Shown here: one piece after another, positions 34,185-42,163 of the stretch
Numbering within the stretch: position 1 is the first letter of the stretch
How the letters are laid out: every line of letters starts with the position of its first letter
Source of the DNA: an uncultured Lachnospiraceae bacterium
GTDB taxonomy: Bacteria; Bacillota; Clostridia; Lachnospirales; Lachnospiraceae
Direction of reading: 5' to 3'
Assembly (NCBI GenBank): GCA_902779395.1
Contig: CACZBK010000001.1
Coordinates: 1-64,000, forward strand
Length of the DNA stretch: 64,000 bases
The notes under the pieces: generated by a model
What the model was told of the DNA's origin: nothing
Seen by the model: the letters and a program-made list of their open reading frames with translations, nothing else
Databases searched by the model: none
Translations under genes and position numbers: made by a program

Positions 34185-35297
34185 TCAGTTGGTAATGGTC
34201 TGCTCAGTTTCCTTATCGAATACATGGATCTTCTCAGTATCGAAAGCGAACTTAACAACATCACCGGGACGTGCGGTAGTTCTGGGATCGACGCGGGCGG
34301 TCATAGCGAACTCGTCCAGATCGAAGTACAGGAATACTTCTGCACCCAGAAGCTCGTATACACGGATGGTGGACTCGAATACTGAAAGAGGAGAAGCCTC
34401 AACCATCATCTCGCTGTCATATACATCCTCGGGACGGATACCGAAGGTAACGGTCTTTCCGTCATAGTTGCCGTCGATGAGCTTCTTGCTCTTTGCAGCA
34501 TTCAGAGGAATAGCCTTGTCAGCGATCTTCAGGTAAGCGGTCTCGCCCTGGATCTCAACTACAGCATCAAGGAAGTTCATCTGAGGAGATCCCATGAAAC
34601 CTGCAACGAAGAGGTTAGCAGGCTTCTCATACAGATTCTGAGGAGTATCAACCTGCTGTACAACACCGTCCTTCATAACTACGATACGGGTACCAAGGGT
34701 CATAGCCTCTGTCTGGTCATGTGTAACGTAGATAATGGTGGTGCCCAGTCTCTGGTGAAGCTTAGCGATCTCAATTCTCATCTGCACACGCAGCTTAGCA
34801 TCCAGGTTGGAAAGAGGCTCGTCCATGAGGAATACCTTAGGATTACGCACGATAGCACGACCCATAGCAACACGCTGTCTCTGACCACCGGAGAGAGCCT
34901 TGGGCTTACGCTCAAGAAGGGGAACCAGATCCAGGATCTTAGCAGCTTCCTTAACCATCTTATCTATTTCATCAGAAGGAACCTTTCTTAACTTAAGACC
35001 GAATGCCATGTTATCATAAACTGTCATGTGAGGATACAGAGCGTAGTTCTGGAATACCATTGCGATATCACGATCCTTAGGCTCTACATCGTTCACCAGA
35101 CGATCACCGATACGCAGCTCACCGGAGCTGATGTCCTCAAGACCTGCGATCATACGAAGGGTGGTTGACTTACCGCATCCGGAAGGACCAACGAAGATGA
35201 TGAACTCCTGGTCCGCGATCTCAAGGTTGAAATCCTTAACAGCTTCGAATCCGTTAGGATAAACCTTGCAGACATTCTTTAAAGAAAGACTTGCCAT
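34185..35297 (-). CDS. msmK: MsmK/UgpC-type ABC transporter ATPase for sugar uptake
   Basis: A 370-residue cytosolic ATPase that energises CUT1 sugar importers. Walker A GPSGCGKST, Q-loop VFQNYALYPHMTV, signature LSGGQRQRVAMGRAIV, Walker B VFLMDEPLSNLD and H-loop THDQTEAMTLG are all intact. A C-terminal TOBE/MalK-type regulatory region follows (FMGSPQMNFL, FGIRPEDVY). The ATG at 35297 has GGAGGT upstream. It is monocistronic with a strong terminator and no permease or binding protein beside it, which fits a shared ATPase serving several oligosaccharide importers, as MsmK does in streptococci. Codons look biased toward those of highly expressed genes. Confidence 0.92.
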   Translation of the reverse strand: MASLSLKNVCKVYPNGFEAVKDFNLEIADQEFIIFVGPSGCGKSTTLRMIAGLEDISSGELRIGDRLVNDVEPKDRDIAMVFQNYALYPHMTVYDNMAFGLKLRKVPSDEIDKMVKEAAKILDLVPLLERKPKALSGGQRQRVAMGRAIVRNPKVFLMDEPLSNLDAKLRVQMRIEIAKLHQRLGTTIIYVTHDQTEAMTLGTRIVVMKDGVVQQVDTPQNLYEKPANLFVAGFMGSPQMNFLDAVVEIQGETAYLKIADKAIPLNAAKSKKLIDGNYDGKTVTFGIRPEDVYDSEMMVEASPLSVFESTIRVYELLGAEVFLYFDLDEFAMTARVDPRTTARPGDVVKFAFDTEKIHVFDKETEQTITN

Positions 35298-35395
35298 TTT
35301 GTTAAACCTCCATAAGTTGTTAATAAGCAGCATCACCATGATGCCTCACTATGCGCTATTATAGCCGCCGGGCCATGATAAATCCATAGGCCTCA

Positions 35396-35424
35396 TGCCG
35401 AAATATTTTTTAAGCCTTTCGGCA
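35396..35424. promoter_or_regulatory. Inverted repeat between msmK and rsmG promoters
   Basis: Perfect arms TGCCGAAA and TTTCGGCA separated by 13 A/T-rich bases. It lies just upstream of a TATAAT (35358-35363, minus) that probably serves msmK and about 50 bases before the rsmG promoter. The form suits a dimeric repressor or activator site; no known motif is recognised. Confidence 0.4.
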
Positions 35425-35474
35425 GAATGACGAAGAAGTTACGGGGATGGGCCCATAAGGATCAACGCTATGAC

Positions 35475-35503
35475 TTGTAAAGAAGGCACTCTTCGTGTAT
35501 GAT
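35475..35503 (+). promoter_or_regulatory. rsmG promoter
   Basis: TTGTAA, a 17-base spacer and TATGAT. Transcription from it should begin about base 35510-35511, which is the A of the rsmG ATG. No room is left for a Shine-Dalgarno in the message. Confidence 0.6.
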
Positions 35504-35510
35504 AAGGACT

Positions 35511-36230
35511 ATGAATAAGGAAAGACTGAAACAATATTTTGCTCAGATGGGCATTGAGCTTGACGATAAGCAGGCCTATGCTTTTATACGCTATTACGAA
35601 ATGCTCGTTGAAAAAAATAAGGTAATGAACCTTACCGCCATCACAGAGCCGGAGGATGTCCTTATCAAGCACTTTGCCGACAGCATATCTCCCGGTCCCT
35701 TAAGCGGAAGACTCATAGATGTGGGAACAGGCGCAGGTTTCCCCGGCATACCCTTAAAGATCGCTTTTCCCGATCTGCAGGTAACCCTGCTCGATTCCCT
35801 TAAAAAACGAGTGACATTTTTAGATGAAGTAATATCAGAGTTAAAGCTTAGCGGTATCAGTACTTTTCATGGCCGCGCCGAAGACCTGGCCCGCGACCCC
35901 GGGCACCGTGAAAAATACGATCTGGTGGTTTCGCGCGCTGTGGCGCATATGAGCATACTGTCGGAATACTGCCTGCCGTTCTTGAAATGTGACGGCCGTT
36001 TTATCGCATACAAATCCAAAAAATATCTGGAAGAAAATGAGGCATCCCAATCGGAAACAGCCGTAAAACTGCTGGGCGGAAAGACCGAAGAGATAAGACC
36101 GATCAGTCTGCCGGAATGTGATGCCGACCGCTGCCTGGTTATCATAAAAAAAATCTCGCATACCCCGAAGCAGTATCCGCAGAAAGCCGGCATGGCCAAA
36201 CGCATGCCTATCGGCTCACCGCTTAAGTAA
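35511..36230 (+). CDS. rsmG: 16S rRNA (guanine527-N7)-methyltransferase RsmG (GidB)
   Basis: A 239-residue SAM-dependent methyltransferase that modifies G527 of 16S rRNA. Motifs are LTAITEPEDVLIKHFADS, LIDVGTGAGFPGIPLKIAFP (SAM loop), VTLLDSLKKRVTFLDEV and DLVVSRAVAHMSILSEYCLP. Length is standard. The ATG at 35511 (MNKERLKQYF) matches the family N-terminus; an ATG four codons upstream overlaps the -10 box of the promoter and cannot be in the same message. The gene lies near parB, as is usual close to the origin, but on the opposite strand. An intrinsic terminator follows. Confidence 0.94.
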   Translation: MNKERLKQYFAQMGIELDDKQAYAFIRYYEMLVEKNKVMNLTAITEPEDVLIKHFADSISPGPLSGRLIDVGTGAGFPGIPLKIAFPDLQVTLLDSLKKRVTFLDEVISELKLSGISTFHGRAEDLARDPGHREKYDLVVSRAVAHMSILSEYCLPFLKCDGRFIAYKSKKYLEENEASQSETAVKLLGGKTEEIRPISLPECDADRCLVIIKKISHTPKQYPQKAGMAKRMPIGSPLK

Positions 36231-36238
36231 GCGCCTGA

Positions 36239-36553
36239 TCATAAGGCCGCAGTTTTGCGGCTTTCTTTTTTTATTATGTCTCTCGCTGCAGCGACCAAGG
36301 CTTCCTTTTTCTTTTTATCAAGCTTATGTTTTATCTCCCACTCACGGCGCATGGCAAGACGTTTCGCCTCCTTGGGATCCTCGTCTTCAAACTCTTCCTT
36401 ATAGACCAGAACGCACGGCCTTTTCGCATGTGTGCATTTAGCTCCTTTATGGCTTTCATTGTGTTCTTTCAGCCGCCGCTCCACGTCCGTAGTCCAGCCC
36501 GTATAAAGGCTTCCGTCGGCGCAGCGCAGCATGTATATATACGTTTTCACCAA
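36239..36553 (-). CDS. GIY-YIG domain protein, YazA/YhbQ (UPF0213) family
   Basis: 104 residues consisting of one GIY-YIG nuclease-like domain: TYIYMLRCADGSLYTGWTTD carries the two Tyr and Gly motif residues, then VERRLKEHNE with the conserved Arg, and HAKRPCVLVYKEEF with AMRREWEIK containing the Glu metal ligand. Small stand-alone members are widespread; E. coli YhbQ is implicated in DNA damage processing, but function is not firmly known. It starts with TTG or GTG (GGAGG upstream of both). It converges with rsmG. Confidence 0.85.
   Translation of the reverse strand: MVKTYIYMLRCADGSLYTGWTTDVERRLKEHNESHKGAKCTHAKRPCVLVYKEEFEDEDPKEAKRLAMRREWEIKHKLDKKKKEALVAAARDIIKKESRKTAAL
36246..36273 (+). 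terminator. Intrinsic terminator of rsmG, inside the 3' end of the GIY-YIG gene
   Basis: GCCGCA-GTTT-TGCGGC followed by TTTCTTTTTTT, starting 16 bases after the rsmG stop. The same bases encode the last codons (around RKTAAL) of the convergent gene, so the two transcripts overlap. Confidence 0.85.
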
Positions 36554-36575
36554 TTATTTCCCTCCGCTCTTTTCC

Positions 36576-36604
36576 TTGACGAAAACAGCCAAAGTCATTA
36601 TACT
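36576..36604 (+). promoter_or_regulatory. mecA promoter
   Basis: TTGACG, a 17-base spacer and TATACT. Seven bases separate the -10 box from the mecA ATG at 36612, so the predicted start point coincides with the start codon. No Shine-Dalgarno precedes the ATG. Confidence 0.7.
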
Positions 36605-36611
36605 ATAGCGC

Positions 36612-37412
36612 ATGAAGATTGAACAGGTGAACGAAAACCAGATACGCTGTATCCTCACAAAGGAAGATCTTGAAGAACGCAAGATCAAGTTCAGCGAGCT
36701 TACTTACGGCAGCGAGAAGGCTACCCGTCTTTTTCGTGATGTCATGCAGCAGGCTAATTATGAATATGGTTTTACTCCGGATGAGCATCCTCTTATGATC
36801 GAAGCGGTTCCGATGCAGTCTGGGATGATAGTATTTGTCATAACAAAAGTAACTTCACCTGATGATTACGATACCAAGATAAGCCAGATCGTTAATGCTA
36901 TCACGGATAATTATAGCGGCGATACCGAATATGATGATGAGCTTCCTTTCGGAAACAATTCCGAATCGGAACCCGTAACAGCTTCCATACGCATCAGTGC
37001 CGTGAGCAATAACAGCAACGAACAGGCCGCGGCCCTTTCTCTGCGTGATCTTTTCAGGGAAATGTTCACCCGCGGCAACGAAAATATCAAAAAGCAGGAA
37101 AAACCTGCAGACTCACGTCAAAAGGACCGCATCTATGTATTCAGTGATCTGGGAAGTTTAATTGATGCTGCACATTCTCTTGGAGAGACAGACTTCGGTG
37201 AAAGCTGCCTGTACAAGAATAAGACAAACGGACATTATTATCTGCTCATCTATGCGGATTATCTGACCCCCGGTGCTTATCGCTGTATATGCACTGCCAT
37301 GTCGGACTTCAGCACTTCAGAGCAGATCTCCCACACCATGGAAGCATATATGGAAGAGCACTTCGACATAGTAATACCGGAACACGCCATACAATCACTG
37401 AGAGAAATCTGA
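36612..37412 (+). CDS. mecA: MecA-type Clp adaptor protein
   Basis: A 266-residue adaptor. The N-terminal substrate-binding domain reads MKIEQVNENQIRCILTKEDL with ELTYGSEKATRLFRDVMQQA, as in Bacillus and Streptococcus MecA. A charged linker (about 88-175) follows. The C-terminal Clp-binding domain has VYVFSDLGSLIDAAHSLGE-like sequence (residues about 178 on) and LYKNKTNGHYYLLIYAD. In Bacillus MecA assembles and activates ClpC and marks competence regulators for ClpCP. No ClpC is in the window, while a ClpA is, so its partner here is open. Length is slightly above the Bacillus protein (218). Confidence 0.9.
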   Translation: MKIEQVNENQIRCILTKEDLEERKIKFSELTYGSEKATRLFRDVMQQANYEYGFTPDEHPLMIEAVPMQSGMIVFVITKVTSPDDYDTKISQIVNAITDNYSGDTEYDDELPFGNNSESEPVTASIRISAVSNNSNEQAAALSLRDLFREMFTRGNENIKKQEKPADSRQKDRIYVFSDLGSLIDAAHSLGETDFGESCLYKNKTNGHYYLLIYADYLTPGAYRCICTAMSDFSTSEQISHTMEAYMEEHFDIVIPEHAIQSLREI

Positions 37413-37430
37413 AAACTGAATCTGAAAAAC

Positions 37431-37460
37431 TTAAAGGGAGACCTGAACGGTCTCCCTTAA
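37431..37460. terminator. Bidirectional terminator between mecA and proS
   Basis: AAGGGAGACC-TGAAC-GGTCTCCCTT hairpin, flanked by A on one side and T on the other, between convergent genes. Confidence 0.8.
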
Positions 37461-37489
37461 TTATCTGATGTACAGGATCACAATGTGAC

Positions 37490-39247
37490 TTACTCAAAAT
37501 CCTCGGCAAATACCGGCTCTTCAACCTTTTCGTTTATCTTATCAAAAAGTTCCTGTATCACAGCCTTTATCTCATCAACTGCATTATCAATGCTTACCAG
37601 CTTCTGAATGCTCTTATCACGGCTTGCTATCTCTATCTGTCCGTTCTCCAGATTTCTGGGCCCGGCCATTACTCTTACCGGTACACCTAACAGGTCGGCA
37701 TCCGCAAACATAACACCGGGACGCACATCACGGTCATCATAGATAACCTCCACGCCGGCTTTCGTAAGTTCCTTATAAAGCTTATCCGTTGCCTCAAGGC
37801 ATGCGGCATCCTTTGCCTTTAAACAGCACAGATGCACCTGCCAGGGCGCGATGGATATAGGCCAGATGGGGCCGTAATCATCATGGCTCACTTCGCAAAC
37901 GGATGCAGCCAGTCTGCCCACACCTATTCCGTAGCAGCCCATGATCGGAAGCTTTTCCGTATTACCGGAATCAGCATACTTCATATGCATGGTCTTTGTA
38001 TACTTGGTACCCAGCTGGAAGATGTTTCCGACCTCTATGCCCCTGCGGATCTTAAGACTCTTCTTTCCGCATACGGGACATACGCCGCCTTCCTTAACCT
38101 TGGATACATCGGCAAATTCGGTGATACCGCAGTCGCGCTCCAGATTGAGCCCCTTATAGTGGTAATCTGCTTCATTTGCGCCTGCCACCATGGAATCCAG
38201 CCCCTTAAGAGTCACGTCCACGATCACCTGAGCCTTGGCATTTAAGTTGTAAGGTCCTATAAAGCCCGCAACTATGCCGCTTTCAGGTGTGATATCGGCC
38301 GCATGTACCTTATCACCAACCAGATTTACCAGCTTGGTCTCGTTTACTTCGTAATCACCGCGGAGGAATACGATCACATATTCATCCGTCATGTTCTTCT
38401 GATATACGACTGCCTTGCAGGAAGTCTCCTCTGTCGAATCAAGATATTTTGTAACATCCTCGATCGTCTTGCAGTCGGGGGTATGAACTTTCTCAAGAGT
38501 TTCAAGCCCCGTGGAAGGATTCTCAACCCTGTTTTCCACCACTTCCATATTAGCCTTTAAGCCGCACTCATCGCAGAGTACTATGGAATCTTCGCCCGCA
38601 TCGGTCAGCAGCATGTACTCATGGGAGATACTGCCGCCCATCATGCCGGAATCGGATTTAACGGTGATCACTTCGGGTATGCCCGCACGCTGATAGATAC
38701 GGTTATATGCGTGATAAACCACATCATAATATTTTTCCAGATCCTCCTGGGAAGTGTGGAAGGAATAAGCATCCTTCATCGTGAACTCTCTCACACGGAT
38801 AAGACCTGCACGGGGGCGCGCTTCATCACGGAATTTGGTCTGGATCTGATATATCATAAAAGGATACTTGGCATAAGACTGGGCATACTCGCGTACCAGA
38901 TGTACCGCAGCTTCTTCGTGAGTCATGCCAAGGATCATGGGGCTGTCATTTCTGTCGGTAAAGCGCAGCAGCTCATCGCCCACGCTCTCATATCTGCCGG
39001 ATTCCGCCCATAACGATCCGGGCATAACCACGGGGAACATAACCTCCTGGCCGCCTACGGCATCCATCTCCTGACGGATGATCTCTTCTATCTTCTTTGT
39101 GATACGCTTCATGGGATGGTAAAGCGAAAAGATACCGTTAGCCATATACTTGATATAACCACCCTTTACCATCAGCGCATGGCTGTCAAATTCACAGTCC
39201 GAAGGTCTCTCCTTGAATCTGTCTCCTACAAGCTTCCTAAGTCTCAT
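37490..39247 (-). CDS. proS: Prolyl-tRNA synthetase with editing insertion
   Basis: A 585-residue class II synthetase. MRLRKLVGDRFKERP begins the protein; motif 2 FRDEARPRAGLIRVREFTMK, and motif 3 is followed by the HGTP anticodon domain (PIWPISIAPWQVHLCCL). Between motifs 2 and 3 lies the YbaK-like INS domain (about residues 225-390) with CKAVVYQKNMTDEYVIVFLRG, which hydrolyses Ala-tRNA-Pro. The ATG at 39247 has GAGGTGG five bases upstream and matches the family; an in-frame start 28 codons earlier would read through the promoter. A separate YbaK, which clears Cys-tRNA-Pro, is encoded at 44.8 kb. Confidence 0.95.
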   Translation of the reverse strand: MRLRKLVGDRFKERPSDCEFDSHALMVKGGYIKYMANGIFSLYHPMKRITKKIEEIIRQEMDAVGGQEVMFPVVMPGSLWAESGRYESVGDELLRFTDRNDSPMILGMTHEEAAVHLVREYAQSYAKYPFMIYQIQTKFRDEARPRAGLIRVREFTMKDAYSFHTSQEDLEKYYDVVYHAYNRIYQRAGIPEVITVKSDSGMMGGSISHEYMLLTDAGEDSIVLCDECGLKANMEVVENRVENPSTGLETLEKVHTPDCKTIEDVTKYLDSTEETSCKAVVYQKNMTDEYVIVFLRGDYEVNETKLVNLVGDKVHAADITPESGIVAGFIGPYNLNAKAQVIVDVTLKGLDSMVAGANEADYHYKGLNLERDCGITEFADVSKVKEGGVCPVCGKKSLKIRRGIEVGNIFQLGTKYTKTMHMKYADSGNTEKLPIMGCYGIGVGRLAASVCEVSHDDYGPIWPISIAPWQVHLCCLKAKDAACLEATDKLYKELTKAGVEVIYDDRDVRPGVMFADADLLGVPVRVMAGPRNLENGQIEIASRDKSIQKLVSIDNAVDEIKAVIQELFDKINEKVEEPVFAEDFE

Positions 39248-39285
39248 TTCTTCCACCTCTGTAAAATTACTGCACAACAAAGGCA

Positions 39286-39314
39286 ATTCTACAACCATTT
39301 GAAAGAGATTGCAA
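39286..39314 (-). promoter_or_regulatory. proS promoter
   Basis: Minus-strand TTGCAA, a 17-base spacer and TAGAAT, 39 bases before the ATG. It is divergent from the aat promoter 54 bases away. Confidence 0.65.
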
Positions 39315-39367
39315 GGGGAAGAATCTCCCATACTGTTCTGATACCGGACTTTGTAAGCTATTCACCA

Positions 39368-39396
39368 TTGCAAATACAAAACAGCGGTTTTATAAT
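39368..39396 (+). promoter_or_regulatory. aat promoter
   Basis: TTGCAA, a 17-base spacer and a perfect TATAAT. The ATG of aat lies 12 bases after the -10 box, giving a predicted leader of about six bases, too short for a working Shine-Dalgarno. Confidence 0.7.
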
Positions 39397-39408
39397 GCTG
39401 ATCAGGTC

Positions 39409-40053
39409 ATGCCTGTATTTAAACTCGATAAAAACCTGATATCCTTTCCCGATCCGACCCTGGCTGAACCCGACGGGTTACTGGCCATCGGCGGTGATCT
39501 GTCTGTGGAAAGGCTCCTTCTGGCTTATTCAAACGGAATATTTCCATGGTATGAAGAAGGACAGCCTTATATGTGGTGGTGTCCGAAAGAAAGATACATC
39601 ATAAGACCGTCAAATATCCATATCTCCCATTCACTTGCAAAATATATGAAAAAACATGAGATCCGGGCAGTGATAAACAGGGATTTTTCAGATACCATGC
39701 ACCGGTGCAGGATGAAACGCGAAAATGCAGAGGGCACCTGGATCACGGATGATATGGAAAAAGCATATGGCGCTTTAAATAAAAGCGGTTATGCAATGGC
39801 AGTGGAATCCTGCGTAGATGGTGTTATTTCCGGCGGGTTATACGGAGTAGTGATCGGCAATAATTTCTTTGGCGAAAGCATGTATTCAGACCGTGAAAAC
39901 GGCTCAAAACTCGCTCTTGTGCTTCTTGCCCTCACCCTCAGAAAAGCGGATTTCGGCATGATAGACTGCCAGTTTCACACTGATTTTCTGGAAAGCATGG
40001 GCGGCGAATACATAAGCTACAGTGAATATATGGATATCATAGGAAAAACCTGA
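39409..40053 (+). CDS. aat: Leucyl/phenylalanyl-tRNA--protein transferase
   Basis: A 214-residue enzyme that adds Leu or Phe from charged tRNA to proteins with N-terminal Arg or Lys, making them ClpS substrates. Family motifs are FPDPTLAEPDGLLAIGGDLS, LLAYSNGIFPWYEEGQPYMW with WCPKERYII, GTWITDDMEKAY and SGGLYGVVIGNNFFGESMYS, then FGMIDCQFHTDFLESMGGEY including the catalytic Asp-Cys-Gln stretch. All are intact and length is normal. Aat is typical of Proteobacteria and less usual in Firmicutes. It is monocistronic and divergent from proS; ClpS and ClpA are encoded 18 kb away. Confidence 0.94.
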   Translation: MPVFKLDKNLISFPDPTLAEPDGLLAIGGDLSVERLLLAYSNGIFPWYEEGQPYMWWCPKERYIIRPSNIHISHSLAKYMKKHEIRAVINRDFSDTMHRCRMKRENAEGTWITDDMEKAYGALNKSGYAMAVESCVDGVISGGLYGVVIGNNFFGESMYSDRENGSKLALVLLALTLRKADFGMIDCQFHTDFLESMGGEYISYSEYMDIIGKT

Positions 40054-40080
40054 CCGTTCAGCCTGTGCCTTACCGGCTCT

Positions 40081-40416
40081 TTACAGACCGGCAAGCCGCG
40101 AAAACTGTTCCTTTGCCTCTGCGATCAGCGGCGAATAATCTGCATCGCTGTTACTGCGCAGCAGCTCAGTGATCTCACTTACAGGTTTTGTAAGAGGATC
40201 GAGAGACAGATTTGAATACATTCCTTTTAAAGCATGTGCGGTCTCAAAAGCCGGTCCGAACTCTTTATCCTTTATCTGCTGCTCAAGCTGATCAAGCCTT
40301 TTATCTGCAAGAGCTTTACCTACGAGCATGATGTAGAACTCTTCATTATTCATACACCGTGTAAGGCCTTCCTGTGTATTTGCTCCGTAGTTTTTTAACG
40401 CTTCGATCGTGATCAT
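40081..40416 (-). CDS. HPt (histidine phosphotransfer) domain protein
   Basis: 111 residues forming one four-helix HPt domain. AFETAHALKGMYSNLSLDPL contains the phospho-accepting His (near residue 68) in the usual AHxLKG context. MITIEALKNYGANTQEGLTR is the typical first helix. Such proteins relay phosphate between a hybrid kinase and a response regulator. Its gene is 13 bases after a REC-GGDEF-EAL gene, so the REC domain of that protein is the likely partner. No histidine kinase is seen nearby. Confidence 0.85.
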   Translation of the reverse strand: MITIEALKNYGANTQEGLTRCMNNEEFYIMLVGKALADKRLDQLEQQIKDKEFGPAFETAHALKGMYSNLSLDPLTKPVSEITELLRSNSDADYSPLIAEAKEQFSRLAGL

Positions 40417-40429
40417 TTATTTTCCCCCA

Positions 40430-42112
40430 TTATTTTTCTATGAATCTCTCAAATTCATCACTTGGTACAGGTTTTGAAAAGTAATAACCCTGGATTATCT
40501 CACAGCCTATACGCTTCAGAAGTTCTGCCTGTTCCCGCGTCTCCACGCCTTCCGCAATGATCGGTACCTCAAGGAGATCTGCTATCTTTATCATTATCTC
40601 TACCAGAGCACAGTCTTTTTTATTAACACAGATATTACGAATGAATTTCATATCGAGTTTTAATGCATCTATAGGGAGCGAAGTCAGCATGTTAAGCGAC
40701 GAATAGCCGCTCCCGAAATCGTCCATCTCTATCTTGAATCCTCTGCTTCGCAATGCTTCCACCGTTTCTATTATCTGCTGAGAACTGTCGGTATATGCAG
40801 ACTCGGTGATCTCCAAAAGAAGATCATCGTGCATTATCCCGTTAGCCTTTACTATTCCGTCAAGCATCTCTCCCAGCAAAGGATCGAATACATCAACCCT
40901 CGATACGTTTACGGAAACAGGGATCGTGACTCCGTATCTGTCTTTCCATTTCTTTATCTGGGAAGCCGCTTCATTCCATACATATCTGTCAAGCTTATGG
41001 ATCAGTCCTTTCTCCTCAAACAAAGAAATAAACTCACCGGGGCTGATCATCCCATACACCGGATGAAACCAGCGGATAAGCGCTTCGGCACTGCAAAGTC
41101 TTGGCTGATCGCCTTCTATATTGTATTTTGGCTGGTAAAATACCTTAAACTGTTTTTCAGCCAGCGCCTTATCCATATCCTTTATCAGATGCTCGCTGTG
41201 AAGCTCATTATCATGAAGTGCAGCACTGTAGAAACCGTACCCCGTTTCATAGCTTTTACTTAGCTGGCCGCATGCAAGCCTTGCACGATCAAAGCGCTGT
41301 TCCATATCCGTGCAGCTTCCGTCATCGATAAATGCGCCTGCTCTTAAAGATATCTTCGGCTCCGCAAAAAGATTATCCAGCTTTTCAATCTGTTCAGGAA
41401 GAACTTCTTTAAGATCCGCCTGATGAGGAATATAAACATAAAAGCAGTTACTGTCACTTCTGCAGGCAAGTCCGCCATTTTCATTGACAAAGTCATGTAT
41501 GCTCTTTCCCAGTTTTTTCAGAACGGAATCTCCAAACTCCCTTCCATACAGTTCATTTACTATATGGAAACGATTAACATCAATGACCACTGCATCCATT
41601 GGTGCATTCTCATTCTGTACATCAAGCAGCCTTCCGTACTCAAAAAAGAATTCCTTATGAAAAAGCCCGGTCAGTTCGTCTCTTTCCGTTTCATGGATTA
41701 TCACACTGCTCTCAGCCAGTTCTATCGAATGCATCACCCTGGCCTGAATAACTTCCGGTACTTCATACGGCTTTGTTATAAAATCCGCTGCACCAAGCTG
41801 AAGACTTTTTACCTCCGCTTCCTTTTCCGCTGTAAGGACTATTACCGGAATACGTCTTAATTCCGGATCGGAATGCAGTATCTCAAGGAGACTGTACCCG
41901 TCCAGTTTCGGCATGTGCAGATCCAGTATGATAAGTGACAGCTTGTTTTTTTCTCTTTTAACAGTATCGAGAGCCGCCTCTCCGTCCTCGGCATATGCAA
42001 CTTCAAACATCCCGTTAAGCATATTTCCGAGCATCTCCCGTTCTATGAATTCATCATCAACTATAAGTATTTTTCTGTGCAGTCCTTTCTTACGGTCAAG
42101 CAGCTCCTGCAT
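40430..42112 (-). CDS. Response regulator with degenerate GGDEF and intact EAL domain
   Basis: 560 residues. The REC domain (about 15-130) has KILIVDDEF, phospho-acceptor LIILDLHMPKLDG and LTAEKEAE...TKPYE. The middle domain (about 145-290) is GGDEF-like (RDELTGLFHK) but the active loop reads ACRSDSNCFYVY, so diguanylate cyclase activity is unlikely. The EAL domain (about 300-555) keeps CSAEALIRWFHP, EITESAYTD, MDDFGSGYSSLN and EGVETREQAELL, so c-di-GMP hydrolysis controlled by phosphorylation is predicted. AAGGAGG lies six bases before the ATG, right behind an intrinsic terminator in a structured leader. Confidence 0.88.
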   Translation of the reverse strand: MQELLDRKKGLHRKILIVDDEFIEREMLGNMLNGMFEVAYAEDGEAALDTVKREKNKLSLIILDLHMPKLDGYSLLEILHSDPELRRIPVIVLTAEKEAEVKSLQLGAADFITKPYEVPEVIQARVMHSIELAESSVIIHETERDELTGLFHKEFFFEYGRLLDVQNENAPMDAVVIDVNRFHIVNELYGREFGDSVLKKLGKSIHDFVNENGGLACRSDSNCFYVYIPHQADLKEVLPEQIEKLDNLFAEPKISLRAGAFIDDGSCTDMEQRFDRARLACGQLSKSYETGYGFYSAALHDNELHSEHLIKDMDKALAEKQFKVFYQPKYNIEGDQPRLCSAEALIRWFHPVYGMISPGEFISLFEEKGLIHKLDRYVWNEAASQIKKWKDRYGVTIPVSVNVSRVDVFDPLLGEMLDGIVKANGIMHDDLLLEITESAYTDSSQQIIETVEALRSRGFKIEMDDFGSGYSSLNMLTSLPIDALKLDMKFIRNICVNKKDCALVEIMIKIADLLEVPIIAEGVETREQAELLKRIGCEIIQGYYFSKPVPSDEFERFIEK

Positions 42113-42134
42113 ATCATCCCTCCTTCTGCCGAAA

Positions 42135-42163
42135 AAACAAAAAAGCCGCCAGGCATATGACGG
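42135..42163 (-). terminator. Intrinsic terminator in the leader of the REC-EAL gene
   Basis: On the minus strand GCCGTC-ATATGCCT-GGCGGC then TTTTTTGTTTTTT. It lies only about 23 bases before the REC-EAL start codon and just ahead of its Shine-Dalgarno, the layout of transcription attenuation. Confidence 0.75.
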
